Source: Niveispirillum cyanobacteriorum (lineage in GTDB: Bacteria > Pseudomonadota > Alphaproteobacteria > Azospirillales > Azospirillaceae). Taken from it: a stretch of 64,000 nt of DNA. The DNA is taken from NCBI RefSeq assembly GCF_002868735.1, contig NZ_CP025613.1, forward strand, positions 806,001-870,000. Reading direction: 5' to 3'. Made by a program: the position numbers and the translations under genes. Of this stretch, positions 28,045-36,455 are shown one piece after another (the first letter of the stretch is position 1; each line of letters starts with the position of its first letter). The notes under the pieces are model-generated. The model had not been told where the DNA came from and made no database searches. It saw nothing but the letters and a program-made list of their open reading frames with translations.

Positions 28045-29325
28045 CTACTTCACCATGTTCGGCAGGGCCAGCGACAATGCCGGCACATAAGTCACCAGGA
28101 TCAGCGCCACCAGCAGGGCCACATAGAACGGGAGGATGGTCTTCACCGCCTGTTCAATGCGGATCTTGCCGACCGCTGCGCCGACGAACAGCACAGACCC
28201 CACTGGTGGCGTCACCAGCCCGATCCCCAGGTTCAGCATCATGATGATCCCGAAATGCACGGGATCGACACCAACCTGCATGGCCACTGGCAGCAGGATG
28301 GGCGTGGTGATGACGATCAGCGGCGACATGTCCATGAAGGTGCCCAGCAGCAGCAGGGCGACATTGATGATCAGCAGCACCAGGATCGGGTTATCGGTCA
28401 GCGCCGTGATCAGATTGGCCAGTTGCGCCGGTGCCTCCATGATGGCCAGCGCATAACCAAACGCCGTGGCCGCCCCGATGATCATCAGCACCAGGGCCGT
28501 GATCCGCACCGACTGCGTTACCGTCTCCAGAAACGTGCGCAATCCCAGGCTACGATAGACAAGGGTACCAACCAGGATCGTGTAAACGACGGCGATGGCC
28601 GAGGACTCGGTCGGCGTGAAGATACCAGACAGGATGCCACCCATGATGATGACCGCCGTCATGATACCCGGCATGGCATAAATCATGGCCCGGAACAGCG
28701 CACCCCAGCCGGGGAAGGTGCCCTTTGGGTAATTCCGCCGCCGCGCCACCAGCCAGGCCGTCAGACCCAGAAGCCCCGCCGCCAGCAGGCCGGGAACTAC
28801 CCCTGCCAGGAACAGGTCGCTGATCGACACGCCGATACCGCTGGCCGCCGAATAGATGATCATATTGTGCGAGGGCGGGATCAGCAGGCCGACAATGGCC
28901 GCCGTAACGGTGACATTCACCGCATAATCCCCGTCATAGCCCTTTTCCCGCATCAGCGGGATCAGGGTGGAGCCCATGGCGCTGGCGCTGGCGATGGCCG
29001 ACCCCGACACGGCCCCAAACAGGGTGGAGGCGCCAACATTGACCAGACCCAGACCGCCGCGCGCCGGTGCAAAAACCGCCCCCGCCACCTGCACCAGCCG
29101 TTCGGCAATGCCCGACCGGTACATCAGATCGCCGGCAAAGATGAAGAACGGGATGGCCATCAGCGAGAAGACGCTGATGCCCGATGCCATGCGCTGAAAC
29201 ACCACCACCAGCGGAATATCCAGCGCCAGGAAACAGGCGATGGACGCCCCCAGAAGTGCGAAGGCCACCGGCACGCCCAGCATCAGCAGGACGACCAGGG
29301 CAATGCCCAGAATTGCGATTTCCAT
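28045..29325 (-). CDS. TRAP transporter large permease (DctM family)
   Basis: This protein of about 426 residues and 12 or more helices forms the transport channel of a tripartite ATP-independent periplasmic transporter driven by a sodium gradient. Characteristic stretches are LMLGVPVAFALLGAS, MASGISVFSLMAIPFFIFAG, GGLGLVNVGASTLFGAVSGS and IPPSHNMIIYS. The ATG at 29325 overlaps the small-permease stop (TGATG); a GTG one codon earlier (29328) is possible. Third gene of the dctP-dctQ-dctM order. Context points to hexuronate or another sugar acid as substrate. Confidence 0.9.
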   Translation of the reverse strand: MEIAILGIALVVLLMLGVPVAFALLGASIACFLALDIPLVVVFQRMASGISVFSLMAIPFFIFAGDLMYRSGIAERLVQVAGAVFAPARGGLGLVNVGASTLFGAVSGSAIASASAMGSTLIPLMREKGYDGDYAVNVTVTAAIVGLLIPPSHNMIIYSAASGIGVSISDLFLAGVVPGLLAAGLLGLTAWLVARRRNYPKGTFPGWGALFRAMIYAMPGIMTAVIIMGGILSGIFTPTESSAIAVVYTILVGTLVYRSLGLRTFLETVTQSVRITALVLMIIGAATAFGYALAIMEAPAQLANLITALTDNPILVLLIINVALLLLGTFMDMSPLIVITTPILLPVAMQVGVDPVHFGIIMMLNLGIGLVTPPVGSVLFVGAAVGKIRIEQAVKTILPFYVALLVALILVTYVPALSLALPNMVK

Positions 29326-29822
29326 CACACCACATCCTTTTCCGCCGCCGCCGGCCCCGCCAATGTCTTCAATATGCGTTCCAGCGCGAACAGCACGATC
29401 AGTCCGCCCGCCAGTGGCAGGCCCAGATAGGCAAAGCCGCGCGACAGGCCCAGCGACGGGATCACATGCCCCCAGGTCCGGATGACCAGATCACCGCCCC
29501 AGAACAGCATGGCGGCCCCGATGCTCCCGACCACCAGATCAGCCAGCACATGCATGGCCTTGCGCACCGGCGGGGACACCATGTCCTCAACCGCCGTTAT
29601 GCGGATATGGAACCCTTCCCGCACGCCAACCGCCGCTGCCAGGGTGACGAACCAGATCATCAGTGTCAGAGCCGCCTGTTCCGACCAGGAGGGGCTGGAA
29701 TTCAAGATGAAACGGCCAAAGACCTGCCAGGACACGATGGCCGTCATCGCCACCAGCCCCAGCCCCGCCAGCCCGATCAGCAGGTTCGATGCCAGACGGG
29801 TCAGATTTGTCAGATGGTTCAT
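29325..29822 (-). CDS. TRAP transporter small permease (DctQ family)
   Basis: This 165-residue membrane protein has four hydrophobic segments. Typical elements are TAIVSWQVFGRFILNSSPSW and LTLMIWFVTLAAAVGVREGF, with HIRI after. The WSEQ/FVTLAAAVGVREG region is a signature of DctQ, which docks the binding protein and scaffolds DctM. It overlaps dctP by 4 nt (ATGA) and dctM at its stop codon, so all three subunits should be co-translated. Confidence 0.88.
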   Translation of the reverse strand: MNHLTNLTRLASNLLIGLAGLGLVAMTAIVSWQVFGRFILNSSPSWSEQAALTLMIWFVTLAAAVGVREGFHIRITAVEDMVSPPVRKAMHVLADLVVGSIGAAMLFWGGDLVIRTWGHVIPSLGLSRGFAYLGLPLAGGLIVLFALERILKTLAGPAAAEKDVV

Positions 29823-30877
29823 GGTGTGCCCTCCCCTGTGCCGGCCGCGTCATCCATTGCCTCAATCGCGGCGACCAGACGCTTCTGTTCGGGCGTCGTG
29901 ATGAACCGGTCCCAGACCGGTCGCATCAGATCGGAAAAGGCGGCGATATCGGTTACCTCATTGACCTTCACCCCACTGGCCAGCAGCTTTTCGGTGGCCT
30001 CCATCACGCGGCGGTCCCAAAGGCCCCGCATGAAAGGCACAGACAGCCGCGCCGTTTCCTGCACCAGTTCACGGTCCGCGGGCGACAGTTTCTCCCACCG
30101 TGCCATGGACATGACGAGGATCTCTGGCGCCATGACATGCCGAGTCAGGCTGTAGAAGGGGGCCGCTTCGAAATGCCGGCCTGTGAAGTAGGAGGGCTGG
30201 TTATTCTCCGCCCCGTCAATCACACCTTGCACCAGGGCCTGATAGACCTCGCCTGCATCCATAGGCGTGGCATCGGCCCCCAGCGCCTTGATCATGGCCA
30301 CGAACAAGTCGGAGTTCTGCACCCGTATCTTCAGACCTTTCAGATCTTCCGGGGTCTGAACGGGCCGCTTGGTATTGTAAAAGCTGCGTTCGCCGCTGTC
30401 ATAGAAACACAGGCCCACCATGCCATGGGGCCGCAGGCTGTCCAGCACAGCCTGTCCCACCGCCCCGTCCAAGGCGGCCCGCATATGGGCCGTGGACCGG
30501 AACAGGAAGGGCAGTGACGGGATCACTGTCATCGGCTCAATGGCGGTCAGCGGGGCCAGATTGACCCGGTTCATGTCCAGCCCGCCGAAGGTGGTGATCT
30601 CCAGCGTGTCCCGCTCGGCCCCCAACTGCCCGCCGGCATAGACATGGATGCCAAGGCGCCCCTCTGTCCGTTCCGATAGAAGCCGCCCCATCTCATTGAC
30701 GGCCTGAACTGTGGGATAATCAGACGGATGCGTATCGCTGGAAGTCAGCATACGCCCGCCCCGACGCTCACAGCCTGGTAACAGGCCAAGGGCGCCTATG
30801 CCGCCCGCCCAGCCAAGGACGGCGCGGCGCGTCATAAATTCTGTCATGTCATGCACCCGATCCAGATGACGGGGCAC
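29819..30877 (-). CDS. TRAP transporter substrate-binding protein (DctP family)
   Basis: This periplasmic solute receptor delivers an organic or sugar acid to DctQM. Family segments include GRLGIHVYAGGQLGAERDTL, VIPSLPFLFRS, LKGLKIRVQNSDLFVAMIKA and GEVYQALVQGVIDGAENNQP. The Arg in KIRV normally pairs with the substrate carboxylate. The first possible start is GTG at 30877, but ATG codons at 30847 and 30835 fit better before the export signal. That signal carries twin arginines (TRRAVLGWAGG) and ends in LLPGC, a possible lipobox with an unusual Pro. An ACCGGT operator candidate lies 44 bp before the outermost start. Confidence 0.88.
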   Translation of the reverse strand: MPRHLDRVHDMTEFMTRRAVLGWAGGIGALGLLPGCERRGGRMLTSSDTHPSDYPTVQAVNEMGRLLSERTEGRLGIHVYAGGQLGAERDTLEITTFGGLDMNRVNLAPLTAIEPMTVIPSLPFLFRSTAHMRAALDGAVGQAVLDSLRPHGMVGLCFYDSGERSFYNTKRPVQTPEDLKGLKIRVQNSDLFVAMIKALGADATPMDAGEVYQALVQGVIDGAENNQPSYFTGRHFEAAPFYSLTRHVMAPEILVMSMARWEKLSPADRELVQETARLSVPFMRGLWDRRVMEATEKLLASGVKVNEVTDIAAFSDLMRPVWDRFITTPEQKRLVAAIEAMDDAAGTGEGTP

Positions 30878-30920
30878 GAAGTGCTGCCATCCCCGCCACC
30901 AATTTTTGTTTATTGACGAA

Positions 30921-30935
30921 GGTAACCGGTATCAT
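30921..30935 (-). promoter_or_regulatory. ACCGGT-centred operator candidate upstream of the TRAP operon
   Basis: On the minus strand the site reads ATGATACCGGTTACC. It shares the TGAyACCGGTT core with sites at 26612 and 32248. The surrounding 30878-31100 stretch holds no gene and should contain the TRAP promoter. Confidence 0.45.
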
Positions 30936-31100
30936 AACGCGACCAGAGAACAGTCTCGTACCAGGGGCGGCGGAAAGATCCGACAGGCCCCTGGGACAGG
31001 AACGCTCCCGGACCTTGCTACAGATATGTATGACAACTCCGATTACGAGGGGTAATGTGCAAGATAGACGGGATTTTTCATCACGTCCGATCCTGACACC

Positions 31101-32189
31101 CTATCGTCGCATCGCCTCGGCCAACGCCATCATCAGCGCACCAACGCCCTTGGGGTCGTTGGGCACCACCGGCTCCGACAGGTAATACGCGTAGCTGCCG
31201 TCACGATAGGGATCATTGCCCAGGCCGGCGACGCCGCAGATGCCGTCCAGGTCCGTCTCGGTCAGGAAGTCGCGGATGACAGTCCGCAGCGCCGCCTCCC
31301 CTGCCCGTCCATGATCGGCTGGAAGCAGACCCAGGCGGCATCCGGCCATCAGGGAATAGGCGATCATCAGGCTGGCGGAGGTCTCCTCGTAATTGCCCTC
31401 ATCCCCGCCCCGGTCCAGCACCTGCCACCACAGGCCCCGCGCACTGCGCACCGCCATCAGGGCGATGGCCGCGTCCTGGAACATGGCGATCAGGGCAGCG
31501 CGGCCCGGTCCGTCGAACGGGGTGGCCAGTTCGATGCAATCCACCATGGCCATCATGAACCAGCCCATGGCCCGGCCCCAGAAACAGGCCGACACGCCCG
31601 TCTGCGGATCGGCCCAGCGTTCCTGCCGGCTTTCGTCCCAGCCATGGTAGTACAGCCCGGTGCGGGGATCGCGCATATGATCGCGCACCTGGATGAACTG
31701 GTGAACCACATCCTCCCAGGCATCGCGGTCACCGGTCGCCATGGCCTGGGCCGTGACCAGCGGCTGCGCCATGTACAGCCCGTCCAGCCAGACCTGCCAG
31801 GGATAGATCTGCTTATGCCAGTAATTGCCGGATTTCGTACGCGGATGGGTGCGTAACTGGTCGATCTGCGTTTCGATGGCGCGGCGGAATCGTTCCTCGC
31901 CCGTGCGGTCATGAAGCGGGAAGAATACCTTCGCGGGCTTCACATTGTCGATATTGTACTCGGCCGGATCAAAGCCCTCAATCACACCTTCTTCATCAAC
32001 CCGTGCGCCCACCTTGTCATGGACGAAGTCGGAAAATTCAGACCGCCCTGTGGCGTCGGCCAGATCCAGGCAACCCTTGAAGATGCAGCCATCTTCGTAA
32101 TTCCAGGTCGGCTTGAAAAAATCCCAGCCCCCCAGGTAATGGCGCAGGAAGGGCAGGACCTGCGGTCCGAAACGGCGGAAATCATGCAT
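31101..32189 (-). CDS. GH105 unsaturated rhamnogalacturonyl/glycuronyl hydrolase
   Basis: This 362-residue intracellular glycoside hydrolase removes the unsaturated uronic acid that pectate or rhamnogalacturonan lyases leave on oligosaccharides. The (alpha/alpha)6 fold family signatures are present: GNYWHKQIYPWQVWLDGLYM with the catalytic Asp of WLDG near residue 143, GWDESR...WADPQTGVSACFW, GRAMGWFMMAMVD, and GNYEETSASLMIAYSLM. There is no signal peptide, so it acts on imported oligosaccharides. It sits between the TRAP genes and a sugar-binding protein on the same strand, which supports pectin use. GH88 is the alternative family. Confidence 0.88.
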   Translation of the reverse strand: MHDFRRFGPQVLPFLRHYLGGWDFFKPTWNYEDGCIFKGCLDLADATGRSEFSDFVHDKVGARVDEEGVIEGFDPAEYNIDNVKPAKVFFPLHDRTGEERFRRAIETQIDQLRTHPRTKSGNYWHKQIYPWQVWLDGLYMAQPLVTAQAMATGDRDAWEDVVHQFIQVRDHMRDPRTGLYYHGWDESRQERWADPQTGVSACFWGRAMGWFMMAMVDCIELATPFDGPGRAALIAMFQDAAIALMAVRSARGLWWQVLDRGGDEGNYEETSASLMIAYSLMAGCRLGLLPADHGRAGEAALRTVIRDFLTETDLDGICGVAGLGNDPYRDGSYAYYLSEPVVPNDPKGVGALMMALAEAMRR

Positions 32190-32247
32190 GATGGGGCAAG
32201 CACCGCAGGTAGGAGGGCGTTGAATGATCGGTGAGCTTAATCGAACC

Positions 32248-32261
32248 GGAAACCGGTGTCA
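32248..32261 (-). promoter_or_regulatory. ACCGGT-centred operator candidate upstream of GH105
   Basis: The minus-strand sequence TGACACCGGTTTCC is identical over 14 bases to the site before the exuT-like gene at 26612. It lies 58 bp upstream of the GH105 start, inside the short gap after the binding-protein gene. This suggests GH105 has its own regulated promoter. Confidence 0.5.
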
Positions 32262-32273
32262 TCATAAGCATCG

Positions 32274-33578
32274 CTATCGTATCACCCGTTTCAGAATGCC
32301 GTTGATCTCACGCTCCATGGCGTGCCCGGCCTCTTCCGGGGTCAGCATGCCATAGCCCAGTTTCTCCAATATGTCGTTGAAGCCGTCGCGCACGCGGGCA
32401 TGCTCATAATATCCCGACAGGACAATGCCGCGCGGCAGGCTTTCGATCTGCCGCTGCCCTTCCAGAGCCAAACCCGTCAATTGACCGTCTTCCTCAAGCG
32501 TACGACGAGCCGCCGCACTGGCCGGCACCCCGCGCCGCGCACCCAGGATACGCACCCCCTCCGGATCGTTCAGCAAGAATTGCAGCAGCAGGGCTGCCTC
32601 GCGCGGGTGCTGCGTATGCCGGTTGATGGCGTACATCATGGCGGGTTTATAGAGCAGGCCCGGATCGGCGGCCCCCTCCAGCATGGGATAGGGGGCCAGG
32701 ACCATTTTCTGGCCCGGTTCCAGCGTCTCCACATATTTGCCGACAGAGCTGGTCCATTGATAGATGCCGGCATAGCGGCCCGTGATCCAGGGCCGCGTCT
32801 CCTGTAACTGCACATGCCCAAAGCTGGCCCGTTCGCGAGCAGATGGCACTACATGCTGATCCACCAGCCGCTGATAGAGTTTTGCCGCCGCCACCAGCAG
32901 GTCGCGGTCCGCGGTCAGTCGCCTTGCCTCCTCATCAATGAATGGCAACTGGGTTTTCTGGCTGATCCAGCTATAGAGCAGGGCCACCGTATCCTGAAAA
33001 TTCATGTCCAGCGGGTAGTGGTCAGGACCCAGCCGGTCACGGAACAAGGGCCCAGCGGCCAGCAGCGCCTCCCAGCTGTCGGGGATGGGCAGGCCCGCCT
33101 TGGTGAAGGTGGTCTTGTTGAACCAGAACAGCCGCGCCGTCATGTTGGGCGGCAGGCCGTTCAGCCGCCCGCGTACGGACGACATGGCTATGGCATCATG
33201 GTCAAACTGGCTGAGGTCGATAATATCGGCCACCTGGGCCAGGTCCAGGAACCCTTCCCCATCGCGGGAGAACAGCTTCAGCCAGTTCCAATTGACCATC
33301 ATCACGTCGGGGGCGGTGCCGCCAGCAATCTGGGTGGTCAGCCGTTCCAGATGACCGACCCAGCCCGTATATTCCGCCGTCACCTTGATGCCGGGATAGC
33401 GGGCTTCGAACGCCTCCAGGGCGCGCAACTGGGCGCGGTGGACATCATTGCCGCCCCACCAGGACATGCGCAAATGCACCCCTTCCTGCGCCCGCACCGC
33501 CGGCACCGCCAGCATGGCCGCCGCCAGGAATTGCCGCCGCCCGATGGCCAACCCGCCCCCTCCCCGCTCGCTTATCAT
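32274..33578 (-). CDS. ABC sugar-binding protein (family 1, oligogalacturonide TogB-like), orphan
   Basis: This 434-residue periplasmic solute-binding protein has a twin-arginine export signal (GRRQFLAAAMLAVPAVRAQ). The mature part opens HLRMSWWGGNDVHRAQLRAL and continues EAFEARYPGIKVTAEYTGW and GGTAPDVMMVNWNWL, the pattern of family 1 sugar-binding proteins. The WWGG opening resembles oligogalacturonide-binding TogB as I remember it. The permeases and ATPase expected in an operon are not in the window, so it must use an exporter encoded elsewhere or act alone. The gene order with GH105 supports a pectin fragment as ligand. Confidence 0.82.
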   Translation of the reverse strand: MISERGGGGLAIGRRQFLAAAMLAVPAVRAQEGVHLRMSWWGGNDVHRAQLRALEAFEARYPGIKVTAEYTGWVGHLERLTTQIAGGTAPDVMMVNWNWLKLFSRDGEGFLDLAQVADIIDLSQFDHDAIAMSSVRGRLNGLPPNMTARLFWFNKTTFTKAGLPIPDSWEALLAAGPLFRDRLGPDHYPLDMNFQDTVALLYSWISQKTQLPFIDEEARRLTADRDLLVAAAKLYQRLVDQHVVPSARERASFGHVQLQETRPWITGRYAGIYQWTSSVGKYVETLEPGQKMVLAPYPMLEGAADPGLLYKPAMMYAINRHTQHPREAALLLQFLLNDPEGVRILGARRGVPASAAARRTLEEDGQLTGLALEGQRQIESLPRGIVLSGYYEHARVRDGFNDILEKLGYGMLTPEEAGHAMEREINGILKRVIR

Positions 33579-33587
33579 TCTCCTTTA

Positions 33588-33600
33588 GGTAACCGATTTC
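33588..33600 (-). promoter_or_regulatory. Partial ACCGGT-type site before the sugar-binding protein
   Basis: GGTAACCGATTTC on the plus strand matches one half (GGTAACC) of the site at 30921 but breaks the ACCGGT core to ACCGAT. It lies only 10 bp from the start codon, so it could be an operator remnant or chance. Confidence 0.25.
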
Positions 33601-33618
33601 CCCGGCCTTGTCAGTCCG

Positions 33619-34515
33619 TCAGACGGTTCCGTAGGCCTTTGCCACAATGGCCGCGACTTCGGCATGGACAATGTTTCGGACGGCCTTGTCCGCCGTGGGA
33701 TTGGCGTAATAGCTGGTCAGCAACAACGGCCCGCCGGCCGGCGGCCACAGGATCGCGATGTCATTATTGAAGGCTTCATAAGTCCCGGTCTTGTCCCCGA
33801 TGCGCCATCCCGCCGGCAGACCGGCGCGCAGCCGATCCTTGCCCGTGCGGTTGTCGATCAGCCAATCGATCAGCAACTGCCGCGACGCAGGTTTCAGCAC
33901 ATCGCCCAGCAGCAGCGACCGCATCAGGCCCAGCATGGAGACCGGTGTGGTCGTATCGCGCACATCGCCCGGCCCCACGACATTCATCTCCGGCTCAATC
34001 CGGTCCACCCGCGTCACGCCATCGCCCGTCGCGCGCAGGAAGGCCGTCAGCGCTGCTGGCCCACCGCTTTCACGCATCAGGACATTGGCACCCGTATTGT
34101 CGGACTGGATCATGATGGCCTGGCACAGGTCGGCAATGCTCATCCCCTTGTCCACATGCGGTTCGGTCATGGGCGACCACATCACCAGTTCATGCTTACC
34201 GAACGTGACCAACCGATCCAGCCGCTCTTGCCCCGTATCGACACGCGACAGGATGTAACCGGCCAGCAGGAACTTGAACGTGCTGCACATGGCGAACCGC
34301 TCATCCCCGCGCCAGTTCATGGCGGCCCCCGTTTTGGTGTCCAGCAGGGTCACGCCCAGTCGTCCGCCCCGCGCCCGCTCCAGCGCAGCCATAGCTTCCC
34401 TCATGCCATCCGTGGGGGCGGCACCTGCCGGAATCGGCGCCAGCCCTTTCAGCGAAGCGGCTGCCAGTGTGCCAAAGAATACCGTATTTCCAATAAGTTG
34501 GCGTCGCGTCAGCAT
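33619..34515 (-). CDS. Class A beta-lactamase
   Basis: This 298-residue periplasmic serine enzyme hydrolyses beta-lactams. All class A elements are visible: the CSTFK motif with nucleophile Ser70 and Lys73, SDN (Ser130 loop), the omega-loop RIEPEMN with Glu166 (Met replacing the common Leu), and DKTGTY (KTG near 234). Residue 69 is Cys, as in several broad-spectrum enzymes, with no partner Cys near 238. The signal carries twin arginines (TRRQLIGNT), suggesting Tat export. GGGAG precedes the ATG. It is divergent from an AmpR gene that should control it. The substrate range is not predictable here. Confidence 0.92.
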   Translation of the reverse strand: MLTRRQLIGNTVFFGTLAAASLKGLAPIPAGAAPTDGMREAMAALERARGGRLGVTLLDTKTGAAMNWRGDERFAMCSTFKFLLAGYILSRVDTGQERLDRLVTFGKHELVMWSPMTEPHVDKGMSIADLCQAIMIQSDNTGANVLMRESGGPAALTAFLRATGDGVTRVDRIEPEMNVVGPGDVRDTTTPVSMLGLMRSLLLGDVLKPASRQLLIDWLIDNRTGKDRLRAGLPAGWRIGDKTGTYEAFNNDIAILWPPAGGPLLLTSYYANPTADKAVRNIVHAEVAAIVAKAYGTV

Positions 34516-34591
34516 CTCTGTCTCCCTTGTTGTGCGGATAACCTAGCGGCGCTGTTAGACCCCGACAAACTGTGATAAATCGGATGAAGCA

Positions 34592-34604
34592 TTAGAAAAA
34601 CTAG
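34592..34604. promoter_or_regulatory. Candidate AmpR operator in the bla-ampR intergenic region
   Basis: TTAGAAAAACTAG is an imperfect inverted repeat (TTAG/CTAG arms, 5-nt A-rich centre) within the 96-bp divergent gap, 7 bp before the ampR start. AmpR proteins bind such intergenic sites to repress themselves and control the lactamase. The assignment rests on position and shape. Confidence 0.5.
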
Positions 34605-34611
34605 GCCATCT

Positions 34612-35475
34612 ATGACCCGCCCGCACCTGCCCCTGAACGCATTGCGCGCCTTTGAGGCATCGGCCCGGCATCTGTCCTTCACTAAGGCCGCCATCGAGCT
34701 GTGCGTGACGCAGGCCGCCGTCAGCCATCAGGTGAAGGGGCTGGAGGCGCGGCTGGGCGCCACCCTGTTCCGCCGCCTGCCGCGCGGTCTGGTGCTGACG
34801 GATGAGGGCATGGCCCTGCTACCGGGCGTGCGTGATAGTTTCGATCAGATCGCCCGGCTGCTGCACCGGTTTGATGGTGGACCCGTTACGGAATTGCTGT
34901 CGGTTGGCGTGGTCGGCACCTTTGCCGCCGGCTGGCTGCTGCCACGCATTGACGGGTTCCTGGCCGACCATCCCTTCATCGATCTGCGCCTGTCCACCAA
35001 CAATAACCGCGTCGATATCCAGGCCGAAGGTCTGGACGCTGCCATCCGCTTCGGTGACGGCGCCTGGCACGGGATGGAGGCGCAGCCCCTGTTCACGGCG
35101 CCGATGTCCCCCCTCTGCATCCCCGCCATCGCCGCCCGTCTGCAAAGCCCTACCGATCTGGCAGGGGAACGGCTGCTGCGGTCCTACCGGTCGGATGAAT
35201 GGCCCAACTGGTTCACCGCCGCCGACGCCGCCTGCCCACCCCTGCGCGGCCCCGTCTTCGACAGTTCCTGGATCATGGTGGAGGCGGCGTTACAGGGCCA
35301 TGGCGTGGCCATCGCACCCGTGATGATGTTTGCAAAGGAGATCGCGGCTGGCCGTCTGATCCAGCCCTTCACCCCCACCATCACCACCGGTCGCTACTGG
35401 CTGACCTGGCCCAAATCCCGCCTGCCCGGCCCCGCCCTGAAGGCTTTCTCAGCGTGGCTGGCGGGGGCTGTCTGA
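34612..35475 (+). CDS. ampR: LysR-family beta-lactamase regulator AmpR
   Basis: This 287-residue transcription factor senses cell-wall recycling muropeptides in characterised homologues. The N-terminal helix-turn-helix (PLNALRAFEASARHLSFTKA, AIELCVTQAAVSHQVKGLEA) is nearly diagnostic for the AmpR branch. The effector domain follows from about residue 95 (LLSVGVVGTFAAGWLLPRID; DIQAEGLDAAIRFGDGAW). The divergent arrangement with the class A lactamase is the classic ampR-bla pairing. Whether the system is inducible cannot be seen from sequence. Confidence 0.9.
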   Translation: MTRPHLPLNALRAFEASARHLSFTKAAIELCVTQAAVSHQVKGLEARLGATLFRRLPRGLVLTDEGMALLPGVRDSFDQIARLLHRFDGGPVTELLSVGVVGTFAAGWLLPRIDGFLADHPFIDLRLSTNNNRVDIQAEGLDAAIRFGDGAWHGMEAQPLFTAPMSPLCIPAIAARLQSPTDLAGERLLRSYRSDEWPNWFTAADAACPPLRGPVFDSSWIMVEAALQGHGVAIAPVMMFAKEIAAGRLIQPFTPTITTGRYWLTWPKSRLPGPALKAFSAWLAGAV

Positions 35476-36156
35476 TCACACCTCCGCCCAGCGGCGCAGG
35501 AGATTGTGATAGGTGTTGGTCAGCGACAGGATGCCTGGATGGTCAGGCATATCCTTGTTCAGCGCCAGGATGGCCATGTCCATGTCGAACAGGGTCCGCC
35601 GCTCGCCATCATCGCGGATCATGCTTTGCAGCCAGAAGAAGGACGCGACGCGTGCGCCTGCCGTCACGGGCCGGACATGGTGCAGGCTGGAACTGGGATA
35701 CAACACCATATGGCCGGCGGGCAGTTTGACGGCGTGGTGACCATAAAGGTCCTCCACCACCAGCTCCCCGCCCTCATATTCATCCGGATCGCTGAAGAAC
35801 AGGGTGCAGGACAGATCGGTGCGAATGCGGGGGCCGCCGAACGGGGCTTGCCGGATGGCATTATCGACATGGGGGCCGAAATGCTGTCCCCCGGCATAGC
35901 GGTTGAACAGCGGCGGGAACACCCGCGCTGGCAGCGCCGCCGACATGAACAGCAGGCTCTTTGACAGGGCATCCAGGATCACCTGCCCCAACTGCTGCGC
36001 CACCGGGTGGCCTTCCGGCAGCTGGCTGTTCTCCTTCACCTTGCCCGACTGGAACCCCGCCGTGACCTTGCCATCGACCCAGTCGGCGGCATCGAGCGCC
36101 GCGCGGCACTGCCGCACCTGCTCCGGGGTCAAAACGTCGGGAATGCTGATCATCAT
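35476..36156 (-). CDS. piuC: Fe(II)/2-oxoglutarate-dependent PKHD-type hydroxylase (PiuC/YbiX)
   Basis: This 226-residue oxygenase is often paired with catecholate siderophore receptors. The iron-binding facial triad is visible: H-x-D in [11 protein letters not shown] and a distal His in [10 protein letters not shown], with an Arg in [12 protein letters not shown] for 2-oxoglutarate. The start at 36156 follows AGGA at proper spacing; the frame is open to 36312 but that part has no family similarity. It lies downstream of a Fiu-like receptor on the same strand, as in fiu-ybiX. The substrate is unknown; a siderophore or its breakdown product is inferred. Confidence 0.88.
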   Translation of the reverse strand: MMISIPDVLTPEQVRQCRAALDAADWVDGKVTAGFQSGKVKENSQLPEGHPVAQQLGQVILDALSKSLLFMSAALPARVFPPLFNRYAGGQHFGPHVDNAIRQAPFGGPRIRTDLSCTLFFSDPDEYEGGELVVEDLYGHHAVKLPAGHMVLYPSSSLHHVRPVTAGARVASFFWLQSMIRDDGERRTLFDMDMAILALNKDMPDHPGILSLTNTYHNLLRRWAEV

Positions 36157-36184
36157 GATGAAGGGTCCTGACAGAAAGCTGTGA

Positions 36185-36215
36185 TCCCAACGGTCATAAT
36201 CTATGACCGTTGGGA
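36185..36215. promoter_or_regulatory. Perfect 14-bp-arm palindrome in the piuC leader
   Basis: TCCCAACGGTCATA (36185-36198) is followed by a 3-nt centre and its exact complement (36202-36215), ending 28 bp before the piuC start codon. No T-run follows in the direction of piuC, so an operator or a leader hairpin is more likely than a terminator. The rest of 36216-36392 shows no gene. Confidence 0.6.
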
Positions 36216-36392
36216 CGGCGGTGACTACCGCCGCGCCGCCCGTGCGGCGTAGCCAAGGGCGCGGATGCGCCCGCCGGCGACTGAGGGGCACGAAATCTTG
36301 ACCATCAGTCATGATATCGTGCCGCTGGGATGAGCTACAGCCTATAGCATCCGCTAATGCGATCCACTCTGATTTGCATCAAAGCAACCATC

Positions 36393-36426
36393 AAAAAGGC
36401 GGCGGCCGCTTCACGCGACCGCCGCC
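36393..36426 (-). terminator. Intrinsic terminator after the TonB-dependent receptor gene
   Basis: On the minus strand a 12-bp GC stem (GGCGGCGGTCGC with GCGGCCGCCGCC, one G-U pair, 5-nt loop) is followed by TTTTT. It starts 30 bp after the receptor stop, so the receptor and piuC are probably separate transcripts. Confidence 0.85.
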
Positions 36427-36455
36427 ACAGCTTCCAATCCCGCGGGACGGGCGGA

